Positions 23,036-34,100 of a stretch of 64,000 nucleotides of DNA are shown piece after piece. This DNA comes from Phytopythium helicoides (taxonomy: Eukaryota; Oomycota; Peronosporomycetes; Pythiales; Pythiaceae). The translations under genes were made by a program, and so were the position numbers. The notes beneath the pieces were generated by a model. The model saw nothing but the letters and a program-made list of their open reading frames with translations. It had not been told where the DNA came from and searched no databases. The stretch lies in contig JANFNE010000020.1 of NCBI GenBank assembly GCA_024867545.1, forward strand, positions 1,178,001 through 1,242,000, written 5' to 3'. Position 1 is the stretch's first letter, and the number at the start of each line of letters is the position of its first letter.

Positions 23036-26000
23036 CTACAACATTGCCTCACTAGTCAGCAACTTCCAGCACCTATCCCTCCACTCGAATGTGTCCACAG
23101 ACCACATCTTCGCTTCAATCAACTTGTCCAGATTACGATGCAATGCGTATCCATACAGAGCTGCCTCCGTGAATGCAATCAGTGTACCCTTCTCCTCCTG
23201 AAGCGCCAGCGTGCTCTTCCGAGCTCGCTCGATAAGAGTCCCTAAGCCATCGGTAGTTGACGACAGACCTGCTAGGCGCTCCCATAGCAGCGCGTAAATC
23301 TGGCATAGAATCTTCCCATTGCGTGATGCAGCGCTCTCGTAGAATTGCAGACACATGGTCTTCATTTCAACGATCACATTTGACACTGATGGTAACACAC
23401 GTCCCGGTTCGGTTTCTTCGCCATTGCAAGTCACATCGCCTCGTGCAAGAACTGCAAGTTTGTCCACTACAGTACTGATCTTGATTCGTTTGTCTGGATC
23501 GTGCGCGCACATTCGCTCCACCAGCTGCCATTGCTCATCCGTGCACAGCCGAGGACGTGACGGTAACTCACAACGCTTGACCACATAGGTCTTGACAACA
23601 TCGTTCTCAAAATCCCACCACGGATATGGCGGACAGTGATCGTCTTCGGTCTTCTCCACCACTCGAAGTGACTCCACGATGCACATACCCAACGAATACA
23701 CATCCGATGCAAATGATCGCTTCGAAGCACCATGTTCAATGCACTCGGGTGCCACCCAATGCCACGCTCCACTCAACTTGACTTCACTCGCTTCCTCAAA
23801 CGAACTCAGACCAAAGTCCGTCACTTTAGCCTTCCCATCGTTACCTACCATGATATTGTTGCATTTGAGATCTCCATGGATGATGCCACGAGAATGCAGG
23901 TACTGCACACCAAGTGCTGCTTCCAATAACTTTGTCCAAATCTCGTCCGGATGCTTTCGCAGGTATTTGTCGAGCGACCCACCTCTTGCATACTCGCACG
24001 CAAAGAATGGCGTCCCGACATGGCAAGCGCCAAACAGACGAATCACGTGCGGGTGACTCAGTCCGAACCAGACATTCACTTCGTGCTCGAACAACTTTCG
24101 GCGCTCTTTACGCGATTCGATTGTTGGCTCAGACTGTGACACACTCTGCGACAAAGTGGTTGCGAAAGAGTCGCAGTTTCTTGCTCCAAGCTTCTTCACC
24201 TCCTTCACAACCACCTCCGAATCCAGCCACTTTGCGACGATACACATCGCCAAATCCACCTTCACCCAGTTTCTTCATCCGGTTGATCACAAGCTCGTGC
24301 CACGGCAGATACCATGCAGGAATGGTCGTCACAACGCCCTTCCACTCGCCTTGACAACAGTCATCATACGCCTTCTTCATCACTTCGAGCTGGCTGGGGG
24401 TATAGTTAGACGTGTGTGTATCCAATTCCAACTTCAGCAATGTCATCAAGGTGGTACGCTCCTCTTCGTCACCCAGCTCGCTCAGAACAGTCACCGTCTG
24501 TGAAACATCCGACACAAACAACTCGAGCTGCTTCTTGCGCTGCAAATCCCATTGTCGTTCTCGTTCCTCGTCTCCAACTCGAGAGTCATCAGAGTAGCCT
24601 CCACAGTTCGTCGATGCGACGTCGTAAAGACGGTCATAGTTGTTACCAGCCGCTCTCGTCGAAGACAGCGCGACCACTCGGTCTTGGAGCGATCCTGACT
24701 GTAGGATGCCGTTCAAATCATCGAGTAGTGAGTGATACGTTTCGAGTAGGCTGAATGACCGAAGTTCTTGTGTGAGTTGGTTATGGATCGCCTCAATCTC
24801 TTGAAGCACGAACTCGTACAAAGGGTCCTTGATATGTTGCGACGATATTTGATTTCGAATCTCTGTCAAAAGTCGAGTCAGAACGCCTCCCTTGTACTCG
24901 TCTACGCACTTTTTCATACCATCGTCTTGGGACTGCGGCTGTGACAACTGGTACTCATTGGCTTCGTTTGCAGCGAGTTTCTCAAGTAGACGAACAACTA
25001 CTGCAGCTGTTACGCGTTTCTTAGGATCTTGAGCGCACAACCGAGACGTCAGGAGCCTAGTGTTGTCGTCGAGATTAGCGGGACTACTCAAATCAGGGTT
25101 GGTCGCGGGATCCCAACGTTGTATCCCCCATAGGAACGATTTGATTCTACCTCCCCACGGCTCGTTACCAGATACTGCCATCACAATGGAGAGACCAAAA
25201 GAGTAAATATCTCCCGCGAACGATGATCCTCGCCTCTAACTGTTCCGGTGCCTGCCAAAAGGATGAACCAAACACTGATCTACTCGATGACTTTCCTTCG
25301 GAACTGTTTTGCTTTGAAATACTCGAGCCAAAATCAGCCAGCTTCGCTACACCGTCGCTTCCAACCAGGATGTTGCTGCTTCGCAATTTTCCATGCACGA
25401 TTCCACGCTCATGCAAATATGCCAGACCCAACGCTGCTTCGTGCAATAACTTCCACGGTGTCTGCCTTTCACCTTTCTCCTTACACTCAGGAGGTACTCC
25501 ACCACCGACCCATTGCTTGCATACTCCAGCACAAAAAAGGAATGACCAATATCGCAAGCTCCATACAACTTGATCACGTTCGGGTGCCGTAGTTGAAGCC
25601 ATGCAGTGACCTCATCCTTGAATGTTGAAGCCGAGGCACCCGGGACAAACAGTTTGAGAACGACGTCGGCGTCCAGCCACTTCGCTCGATACTCACCTCC
25701 GATTGTCTTGGTATAGACGTACTCGACTGGCTCGATATCGAATGGAGAGATCGCCCAGCTTCTCGATGTTAAGAATGCCTCCAGTGAGACTACAGATGAC
25801 TTGGTATTCATATCGCCTGTACTCGATGAAACGTGCTTGAGTAGGAAGTTCCGTATGACGATGTATCCATGCTTTGTCGCTTGGTATAACGCCGTTTCTC
25901 CAATTGCATTCTGGATCATGACATCTGCACCTTGCTCCACGAGACATCGCACCATATCAATTTTGCCCATCTGAGTAGCCCTGATCAGCGCAGTATCACC

Positions 26001-27581
26001 ATTCTTGTCTTTGACGTTGATATCAGCACCTTGCTCCACGAGATATCGCACCATATCTAATGCGCCATACAGAGAGGCTCTGATCAGCAAAGTATCACCG
26101 TCACTGGCTTTGGCGTTGATGTCCGCGCCATGCTCCACCAGATACCGCACCACACCCAATGTGCCACTCGCAACAGCCATGATCACCACCGTGTTTCCGT
26201 CATTGTTTTTGACGTTGATGTCTGCGCCTCGTTCCACCAGATACCGCACCACTTCTAATGCGCCACTCGAAGCAGCTCTGACCAGCGCCGTATTGCCATC
26301 ATTGTCCTGAACGTTGATGTCCGCACCTTGCTCCACCAGATACCGCACTACATCCGATTCGCCATACTGAGCAGCCCTGATCAGTGGAGTATTACCTACT
26401 TTGTCCTTGGCTTGTATCACCGCGCCTTGCTCCACCAGATACCGCACCATCTCAATTTGGCCCTTCTGAGCAGCTTTGATTAGCGCAGTATCACCGTCAT
26501 TGTCTTTGGCGTTGATGTCCGCGCCTCGCTTCACGAGATACTGTGCAACATCGGATTCGCCACACTGAACAGCTTTGATCAGCGGAGTGGCGCCATGGGT
26601 GTTCTTCGCGTTGATATTTCCGCCTTGTTCCACCAGATACCGCACCACCTCCAATTCGCCACTCGCAGTAGCTCTGGCCAGTGGAGTATACCCGAACTTG
26701 TCTTTAGCGTTGATGTCCGCGCCTTGTTCTATGAGATATCGCACCACTTCCAATGCGCCACTCGAAGCAGCCATAATCAGCGTAGTGCCATTGTTGTTGT
26801 CCTCGACGTTGATGTCCGCGCCATGCTCTATGAGATACTGCACCACATCCAATACGCCATACTGAGCAGCTCTGATGAGCGGAGAATAACCGTATTTGTT
26901 TTGGGCGTTGATGTCCGCGCCTTGCTCCACAAGATACCGCACCATATCCACTGCGCCACTCGAAGCAGCCTTGATCAGTGCAGTTTCGCCGTCGTCATTG
27001 TTGGCATTGATGTCTGCGCCTTGTTCCACCAGATACCGCACCATCTCAATTTGGCCCTTCTGAACAGCTTTGATTAGCGCAGTATCACCGTCATTGTCTT
27101 TGGCGTTCATGTCCGCTCCTCGCTTCACGAGATACCGCACAATATCAATTTGGCCCCCTCGAACAGCTGTGATCAGCGGAGTGGCACCAAAGGCGTCCTT
27201 CGCGCTGATGTCAGCGCCTCGCTTCACAAGATACCGCACCATATCAATTTGGCCCCTCCGAACAGCTTTCATCAGCGGAGTGGCACCATAGGCGTCCTTC
27301 GCGTTGATATCTGCGCCTTGTTCTATGAGATACCGCACCACATCCAATGCGCCACTCGCAGTAGCCCTGGCCAGCGGAGTACACCCAAACTTTTCTATAG
27401 CGTTGATGTCTGCTCCTTCTTCCACCAGATATCGCACCACATCGACATGGCCATTCCCAGCAGCCATAATCAATGCAGTGCGGCCGTCATTGTTCCTGGC
27501 GTCGATGTCCGCCCCGCCTTGAACTGCTCTCTTCACCGCTTCGAGGTCGCCCTCCGCAGCAGCAGCACGTAGATCTTCCAT
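23036..27581 (-). pseudogene. Ankyrin / pseudokinase / TKL kinase, copy C, several frameshifts
   Basis: Closest to copy A, with the same number of ankyrin repeats (about 18) and near-identical repeats 6-18. From ATG 27581 the frame is open through the ankyrins into pseudokinase subdomain V. Shifts relative to A: a lost base at about 25491 (after VVEY), about 2 lost bases at 25228-25240, a short out-of-frame stretch at about 24590-24640, and one extra base at about 24236 inside the kinase-2 glycine loop (GEGGFGDVY then RRKVAG). The catalytic loop reads HGKLRSSN in domain 1 and HGDLKCNN in domain 2. As drawn it cannot code a full protein; kinase-2 sequence is open again from 24265 down. Confidence 0.8.
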
Positions 27582-27674
27582 GGGATGTTCTGTTGTGAGA
27601 AGGGTGACAAGTAAATCATGTGGTGGTCCGGTGTGATTGGTTGAAACCCAACATTTGCATGGATACACTTTCGA

Positions 27675-28010
27675 TCAGCCATGACGCGAATGCACTTCAA
27701 ATTGCAGTTGATTTGACTTGACGTTATAGGTCTGCGTCTCACAGCATGCGAACTCACAACTAAAGAACTGCAAACCTGACATCGACCATCCATTTTGATC
27801 ATGCTGTATCTTCGATGAACAACTTCTATAATAGACTGCATCGAGCCACTTGAGGTCTTCTGCTCCGACATCGCTTGGGTCGACGAGCTGGGTAAGCGCA
27901 CATCCAGGTGGAGGTACATGCAGCTCGATGTGAGATCGGACGACGACGTCGATGCTAGGAAACCCATCGAAAAGGCTTGTGTCACGCCGTATTTTCACGT
28001 CGCATTTCAT
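27675..28010 (-). other. Conserved ORF upstream of copy C, possible 5' exon
   Basis: A 111-codon frame with the block VPPPGCALTQLVDPSDVG, LKWLDAVYYRS. It continues to a donor-like GTTTGC after ATGTCAG. It is the best-preserved version of the upstream block, next to the most decayed kinase gene. Confidence 0.35.
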
Positions 28011-28124
28011 AAAAGAACTGTGCTACGTCAAGCTTCTAGAAGCTCTAGAGACGATAAGCGGCTCTACAAGTGGTCGAAATGGAGGTCGTTGTCGTCTTCC
28101 TCTTCTCGTGGGCGAATCACACAT

Positions 28125-28615
28125 CTATTGATGCTTGGTCAGATGTACAACCACAATGAGAAGTACATTCTCTTGAGGACGAGTAGAAGGGAGAAGCTCG
28201 ATCATACGACCACCGCATTGACGAGCAAGCGCTGCTGTCAGCAGCTCCAGCACTTCGTTATCAGCAGCATGTACAACCGACTGAAGAAGAGATTGGGACC
28301 AAGTTCGGGCCACTACTATTGAATCGACCATTGATTGCAGACCTCATTCACAGGATGCAGTGTTGCCACTTACGTCCTCATACTCATTCAACAGAAACAA
28401 CAGGATCTGTCCTGTCGAATGGCTCCGATGATGCCGGAGCGATGCGTGCTTTGAACGGCGGAAAACGTTCAGCGTACTATAACTTGAAGCGGCGACTGCA
28501 ACGAAGCCATCGGAATATGGTAATGGAGGCAGACCTGCTCTATGACTACACTTACTCTGGTCACCTTGCTCCATGGCTACTCGAGTCCGCATTCAACGAA
28601 CTCACCATCGACTAA
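28125..28615. other. Unit 3 upstream region with MVDSI block and NELTID frame
   Basis: The minus-strand frame 28125-28331 (MVDSIVVARTW) and the plus-strand frame 28319-28615 (MNRPLIADLIHR…NELTID) recur across units with indels. Neither is assigned to a family. Both lie between the divergent kinase and PDZ genes. Confidence 0.3.
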
Positions 28616-28936
28616 CTCGCCAACAAAGTAGCAGTCGTGCCTCGACAGGCAACCACCAAGTAAGTGCCGTTTTCACGAAGACTTTGACCTTGCAGTCCAC
28701 CGCTGACGGCAACAACAACCATCCTCAACCAGAGCAATCGGGAGCAGCCGAACCACGAAGCCATGGCGCGCTTCGCCACCTGCAAAGCTGCAGCATCCAC
28801 CAACACCTCTCGACATACAAACCGCGACACATTTGCCTCTCACATGTGATCCGCACACGCCACCAGCCAGCCGGTCGAGTCCCCCATCCACTTCAGAAAG
28901 AAATCAGCACATACAATCGTCCAGTCACCTCGGCGG

Positions 28937-28960
28937 TCGCCATCGCCATCGCCATCGCCA
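28937..28960 (+). repeat. TCGCCA hexanucleotide repeat, 4 units, upstream of PDZ copy 3
   Basis: Four perfect units before TCGCCC, 57 bp upstream of ATG 29017. Confidence 0.75.
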
Positions 28961-29016
28961 TCGCCCAGCGCGGTCCCTCGCTCTCGGCCTCTCTCACTTG
29001 TCGACGCGAGACCGCC

Positions 29017-29892
29017 ATGGGTCTGGACGCGATGGTGCTGCGCGAGGACCCGGCCGGCGCGCTGCTGCTGCACAAGACGCCGGCGGCGCAGCCGTTCGCG
29101 CAGTGGCTGCGCGCGACGGTGGCCGAGGACGAGGCGGCGCTCAAGATCCAGGGCTTCCTGCGCGACAAGCTGCGGCTCACGGGCGTGGCGTCGCTGCGGC
29201 GCACGGCGTCCACGGCCTCGTCCTCGTCGTCGCTCGAGGCCGCGGACGATACAGCGGGAGTGGCGGAGGTTGGGGCGGCGGCGGCGCACGACGACAGCGC
29301 GCACCGACAGTTCGAGGTGCTGCTGTGGCACGGCTCGAGCCTCGGCGCGCTGCAGTTGGAGCTGTGCGCGAGCTCGGGCTACCCGCGCGTGGTCGCCGCC
29401 GACGGCAACGACTCGCTGCCGGGGATGTGGAACGTGCGCGAGGGCGACCTGCTGCTGGCGGTCAACGACTTGAGCGCCAGCTGCACCGTCACGCCGTTCG
29501 ACGCCGTCATGCGCGTGCTGGACGACGGCGTGCGTCCGGCGGTTCTGCGCTTCCGCCAGCCGAGCTCCAGCGAGCTCGCGAGCCTCGTGGGTCGCAGGAG
29601 ACGCACGCTGTCGCTCGTGCGCATCGAGAAGCAGCAGTCGCGCGCGCGGCTCGAGAAGGTGCTGTGCTACGTCATCTGGAGGGAGGAGGACGGGCCGCTC
29701 GGCATCCAGCTCAAACCCCAGAACTCATCTTCTGCTTGTGGTTGTTCTCGTCCTGGCCCTCGCCAAAGCTCAGCGCCAGATCGCAGATGGCCTGCGTCAG
29801 CGCCTGCACGCGGATGCGCTCGTCGTACGAGAACCAGTGGTTCGTGGCCTCCACGCGCGCGTGGTCGATCAGCGTCTGCGCGTCGGCCGTGA
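29017..29892 (+). CDS. Chimeric PDZ protein: PDZ gene 5' part fused to antisense PSMA5
   Basis: From ATG 29017 the frame is open for 291 residues. Residues about 1-235 follow the PDZ gene without the 272-nt deletion: an IQ-like helix ([16 protein letters not shown]), PDZ 1 (about 91-175, [30 protein letters not shown]) and the start of PDZ 2 ([11 protein letters not shown]). After the junction at 29723 it reads about 56 residues of antisense proteasome sequence (Arg/Ser-rich) before a stop. It could yield a protein with one PDZ domain and a novel tail, or be a non-functional remnant. It is convergent with, and overlaps, truncated PSMA5 copy 3. Confidence 0.5.
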   Translation: MGLDAMVLREDPAGALLLHKTPAAQPFAQWLRATVAEDEAALKIQGFLRDKLRLTGVASLRRTASTASSSSSLEAADDTAGVAEVGAAAAHDDSAHRQFEVLLWHGSSLGALQLELCASSGYPRVVAADGNDSLPGMWNVREGDLLLAVNDLSASCTVTPFDAVMRVLDDGVRPAVLRFRQPSSSELASLVGRRRRTLSLVRIEKQQSRARLEKVLCYVIWREEDGPLGIQLKPQNSSSACGCSRPGPRQSSAPDRRWPASAPARGCARRTRTSGSWPPRARGRSASARRP

Positions 29893-30436
29893 TGCCGCTC
29901 ATGGCCGCGCCGACGTGGCGGTCGATCTCCAGGATCTTCTCGATGCTGCACGACAAGGGGGACATCTCCATATTAGACGCTGCTGGGTGGTCAATCACTC
30001 ACTGCTACTAAGTAGCTGAGTAGCTCCACACCTGCCAGGCTCCAGCAGCGGAGACGTCAGGCGCTTCTCGACGGCCAGCACGACGCCCTCCTTGGTGCGG
30101 ATACCGATCGCGGTCGTCCCCATCTGCCGAGAGTGGACAGACCGCCATGAGGATCGAGGGACCACCACCGTCATCCACACACCAACACAGCACACACCTT
30201 GATGGCCTCGATGGCGTACTCGACCTGGAACAGGCGGCCCTCGGGCGAGAAGGTGTTGACGCCGCGGTCGTACTCGGTGCTGCGCGAAAGATACGACAGC
30301 GCAGCCAAAAACGCGAGTTAGAAGGCCGCGAAGGCACCAAACGCACCGCCGCGCGCTGCGCTTCCACGCCGTCGACATGGACCACAGCAGGCGCGCGCAC
30401 GGACGCAGCGCGGGGGACGCACTTGGTCTGGAACAT
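29711..30436 (-). pseudogene. Truncated PSMA5 copy 3
   Basis: ATG at 30436; exons 1-3 and the exon 4 5' part preserved, stop at 29711 after KMSSGV. Splice sites and promoter-side sequence are as in the other truncated copies. Confidence 0.8.
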
Positions 30437-31101
30437 GGCGGCGGCGCGGCGCTTTGTCGCTTGGTGTCTCCCCCCTTTGGCTTTCTCGGTTTCCTCGCTG
30501 GTATCTTGCGGTGTACCGTGGGGATCGATCGAGATTGAGTGTGATATTTTATTGTGTCTCGTGAGGGACTTCTTTTGTGGGGGTGAGCGGTACGTATGGT
30601 CAGTGGATTGTTGAGTCTCGAGTTGAAGTGGTTGGGCTCTGTTGTTGGCATCTGCGGAAGGGCTGAGAGAATGCCCGACGCACCGCTTTCACTTCCATAT
30701 CACTGCTAAATGGGTGAGTCGAATGGTGGAGGGTGACATTTGTCTGGCATCTTGCAAGGAATTGATGCAAAACAACAGATTTTGTCGGTAATGAGGCGAT
30801 CGTTGAGCTGGACGCATGGGAGATGATCACTCGCATTGCGCCACCCGGTATGCGGATCATCAATGCATCTAGAAGGTTCGAGGTTTGTGATGTGAATGTA
30901 AACGAAGGTCGAGTGCAAGCACGACAAGCTGGGGTAGTCGAAGCGGTATCCATGCACTTCTGTGCTCTGTCATTGCCGACACTGTCCCCTGCGATAAAAC
31001 TCACTTCGTGCCGTCTACCACCATCACACCAACAAGACAACTACATTCAGCCCTCTTTGCTAGCAGACATAAGTACTATTTGGCTTATGATTTACTATCA
31101 T
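30437..31101. other. Spacer between truncated PSMA5 copy 3 and kinase gene D
   Basis: Counterpart of 5069-5743. No gene recognised. Confidence 0.5.
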
Positions 31102-34100
31102 CTACGACATTGCCTCACTAGTCAACAACTTCCAGCACCTATCCCTCCACTCGAATGTGTCCACAGACCACATTTTCGCTTCAATCAACTTGTCCAGATT
31201 ACGATGCAATGCGTATCCACGCAGAGCTGTCTCCGTGAATGCGAACAGTGTACCCTTCTCCTTCTCAAGAGCCAGCGTGCTCTTCCGAGCTCGCTCGATA
31301 ATATTCCCAAGATCATCAGTAGTTGACGACAGACCTGCTAGTCGCTCCCATAGCAACACATAAATCTGGCATAGAATCTTCCCATTGTGTGACGTAGTAC
31401 TCTCGTGGATTTGGAGACACATGTCCTTCATTTCAGTGATCACATTAGCCACTGATGGTAACTCACGTTCCGGTTCGGCTTCTATGTCGTCGCAAGCTGC
31501 ATTGCCTCGTCCAAGAACTCCAAGTTCGTCCACCACAGTACTGATCTTGATTCGTTTGTCTGAGTCGTGCGCGCACATTCGCTCCACCAGCTTCCATTGT
31601 TCGTCCGTGCACGACACAGGACGTGACGGTAACTCCCGACGATTGACCACTTTGACCTTGACCACATCATTCTCATTATCGTACCATGGCAGCGGTGGAT
31701 GATCGTCCTCAACCACTCGAAGCGCCTCCACGATGCACATACCCAAAGAATACACATCTGATGCAAATGATCGCTTCGAAGCACCATGTTCGATACACTC
31801 TGGCGCCACCCAATGCCACGCTCCACTCAACTTGACTTCACTCGCTTCCTCAAACGAACTCAGACCGAAGTCCGTCACTTTAGCCTTCCCATCGTTTCCC
31901 ACCATGATATTGTTGCATTTGAGATCCCCATGGATGATACCACGAGAATGCAAGTACTGTACACCAAGTGCTGCTTCCAATAACTTTGTCCAAATCTCGT
32001 CCGGATGCTCTCGCAGGTATTTGTCGAGCGACCCACCTCTAGCATATTCGCACGCAAAGAATGGCGTCCCGACATGGCAAGCGCCAAACAGACGGATCAC
32101 GTGTGGGTGACTCAGTCCGAACCAGACATTCACTTCGTGCTCGAACAACTTTCGGCGCTCTTTCCGCGATTCAATTGTTGGTTCAGACTGTGGCACACTC
32201 TGCGACAAAGTGGTTGTGAAAGAGTCGCAGTTTCTTGCTCCAAGCTTCTTCACCTCCTTCACAACTACCTCCGAATCCAGCCACTTTGCGAGATACACTT
32301 CTCCAAATCCGCCCTCGCCGAGTTTCTTCATTTTGTTGATCACAAGCTCGTGCCACGGCAAATACCAAACAGGAATTGTCGTCACGAGGTTTTCCCACTC
32401 GCCTTGGCAACAGTCATCATACGCCTTCTTCATCACTTCGAGCTGGCTGGGGGTATAGTCGGATGCATGAGTATCCAATTCCAACCTCAGCAATGTCATC
32501 AAGGTGGTACGTTCCTCTTCATCAACCAGCTCGCTCAGAACAGTCACCGTCTGTGAAACATCAGACACAAACAACTCCAGCTGCTTCTTTCGATGCAAAT
32601 CCCATTGTCGCTCGCGTTCCTCGTCACTAACTCGATAGGCATCAAGCAGCCTCCACAGTTCGTCGACACGACGTTTAAAGACAGTTAAGTTGTTACCAGC
32701 TGCTCTTGATGAAGACAAAGCGACCACGCGATTCCCAATTGATCCTGAATGTAGGATACCGTCCAAATCAAAGAGGAGCAAGCGATACGCTTCGAGAAGC
32801 ATCGCTGACTGGCTTTCTGGTGCGAGTTGTTTATGGATCGCATCGATTTCACGTAGCATGAACTCGTACTGACAATGATGCGACGATATTTGCTTCCGAA
32901 TGCTCGCTAAAAGTTGAGTCAGTTCTCCATTCTTGTACTCATCCACGGTACTCTTGAAATCATCACCATTACTCTGTGGCTGGAGATCACTGGCTTCCTT
33001 TGCAACTAGTTTTTCAATAAGTCGAACAACTGCTGCAACTGTCGCGCGTTGCTTGGGGTTTCGATAACACATTCGGGATGCCAGGAGCAGGGTGTCGTCG
33101 TCGAGATTAGTAGGTATAAAAGTAATGTTGTCATTCCATAATCTTTCACTCCATAGGGTAGGATAAACATCTCTCTCCCACACTTCTTGTCCAGCCAACG
33201 CTACAATAACGCAGAGCCCAAACGAGTAGATGTCTGCCTCAACTGATGATTTATAACCTTTCAATCGCTCCGGAGCTCGCCAGCGGATTGAACTAAAGCC
33301 CACGCCAAAGGATAACTCGGTATCTCCAACAACTTGTGATAGCACACTCAGACCAAAATCAGCCAGCTTCGCTACACCGTCGCTTCCAACCAGGATGTTG
33401 CTGCTTCGCAAGTTCCCATGAACGATTCCGCGCTCATGCAAATATGCCAAACCCAACGCCGCTTCGTGCAGTAGCTTCCACGGTGTTTCCCTTTCACCCT
33501 TCTTCTTACACTCAGCGAGGTACTCCACCACCGATCCATTGCTTGCATACTCCAGCACAAAAAAGGAATGACCAATATCGCAAGCTCCATACAATTTGAT
33601 CACGTTCGGATGTCGTAGTTGAAGCCATGCAGCGACCTCATCCTTGAATGTTGAAGCCGAGGCATCCGGGACAAACAGTTTGAGAACGACGTCGGCGTCC
33701 AGCCACTTCGCTCGATACTCACCTCCGATTGTCTTGGTGCCAACGTACTCGACTGGCTCGATATCGAATGGAGAGATCGCCCAACTCTCCGATTCTAAGT
33801 AAGCTTTCAGCGATATCAAATATGTATCCGCATTCGCCATACCTTCATTCTGTGGAACGTGCCTGATATGCTTGAGTAAGAAGTCCTTTATTGCGAGGTG
33901 TCCGTGCTTGTATGCTTGATAAATTGCTGTTTCTCCTTTCGTATTCCGGATGTTTACCTCAGCCCCTTGCTCCACAAGATACTGCACCACATCGGCATGA
34001 CCCTTATGAGCTGCCATGATCAGTGCAGTCTCGCCATTCTTGTCCGCGCCTTGTATGTCCGCGCCTTGTTCCACCAGATATCGCACCACGCCGGCATGAC

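Larger units (their letters stand above)
21672..29723. repeat. Tandem segmental duplication, unit 3
   Basis: About 8.05 kb from junction 2 to junction 3. Contains truncated PSMA5 copy 2, kinase gene C and PDZ copy 3. Confidence 0.85.
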
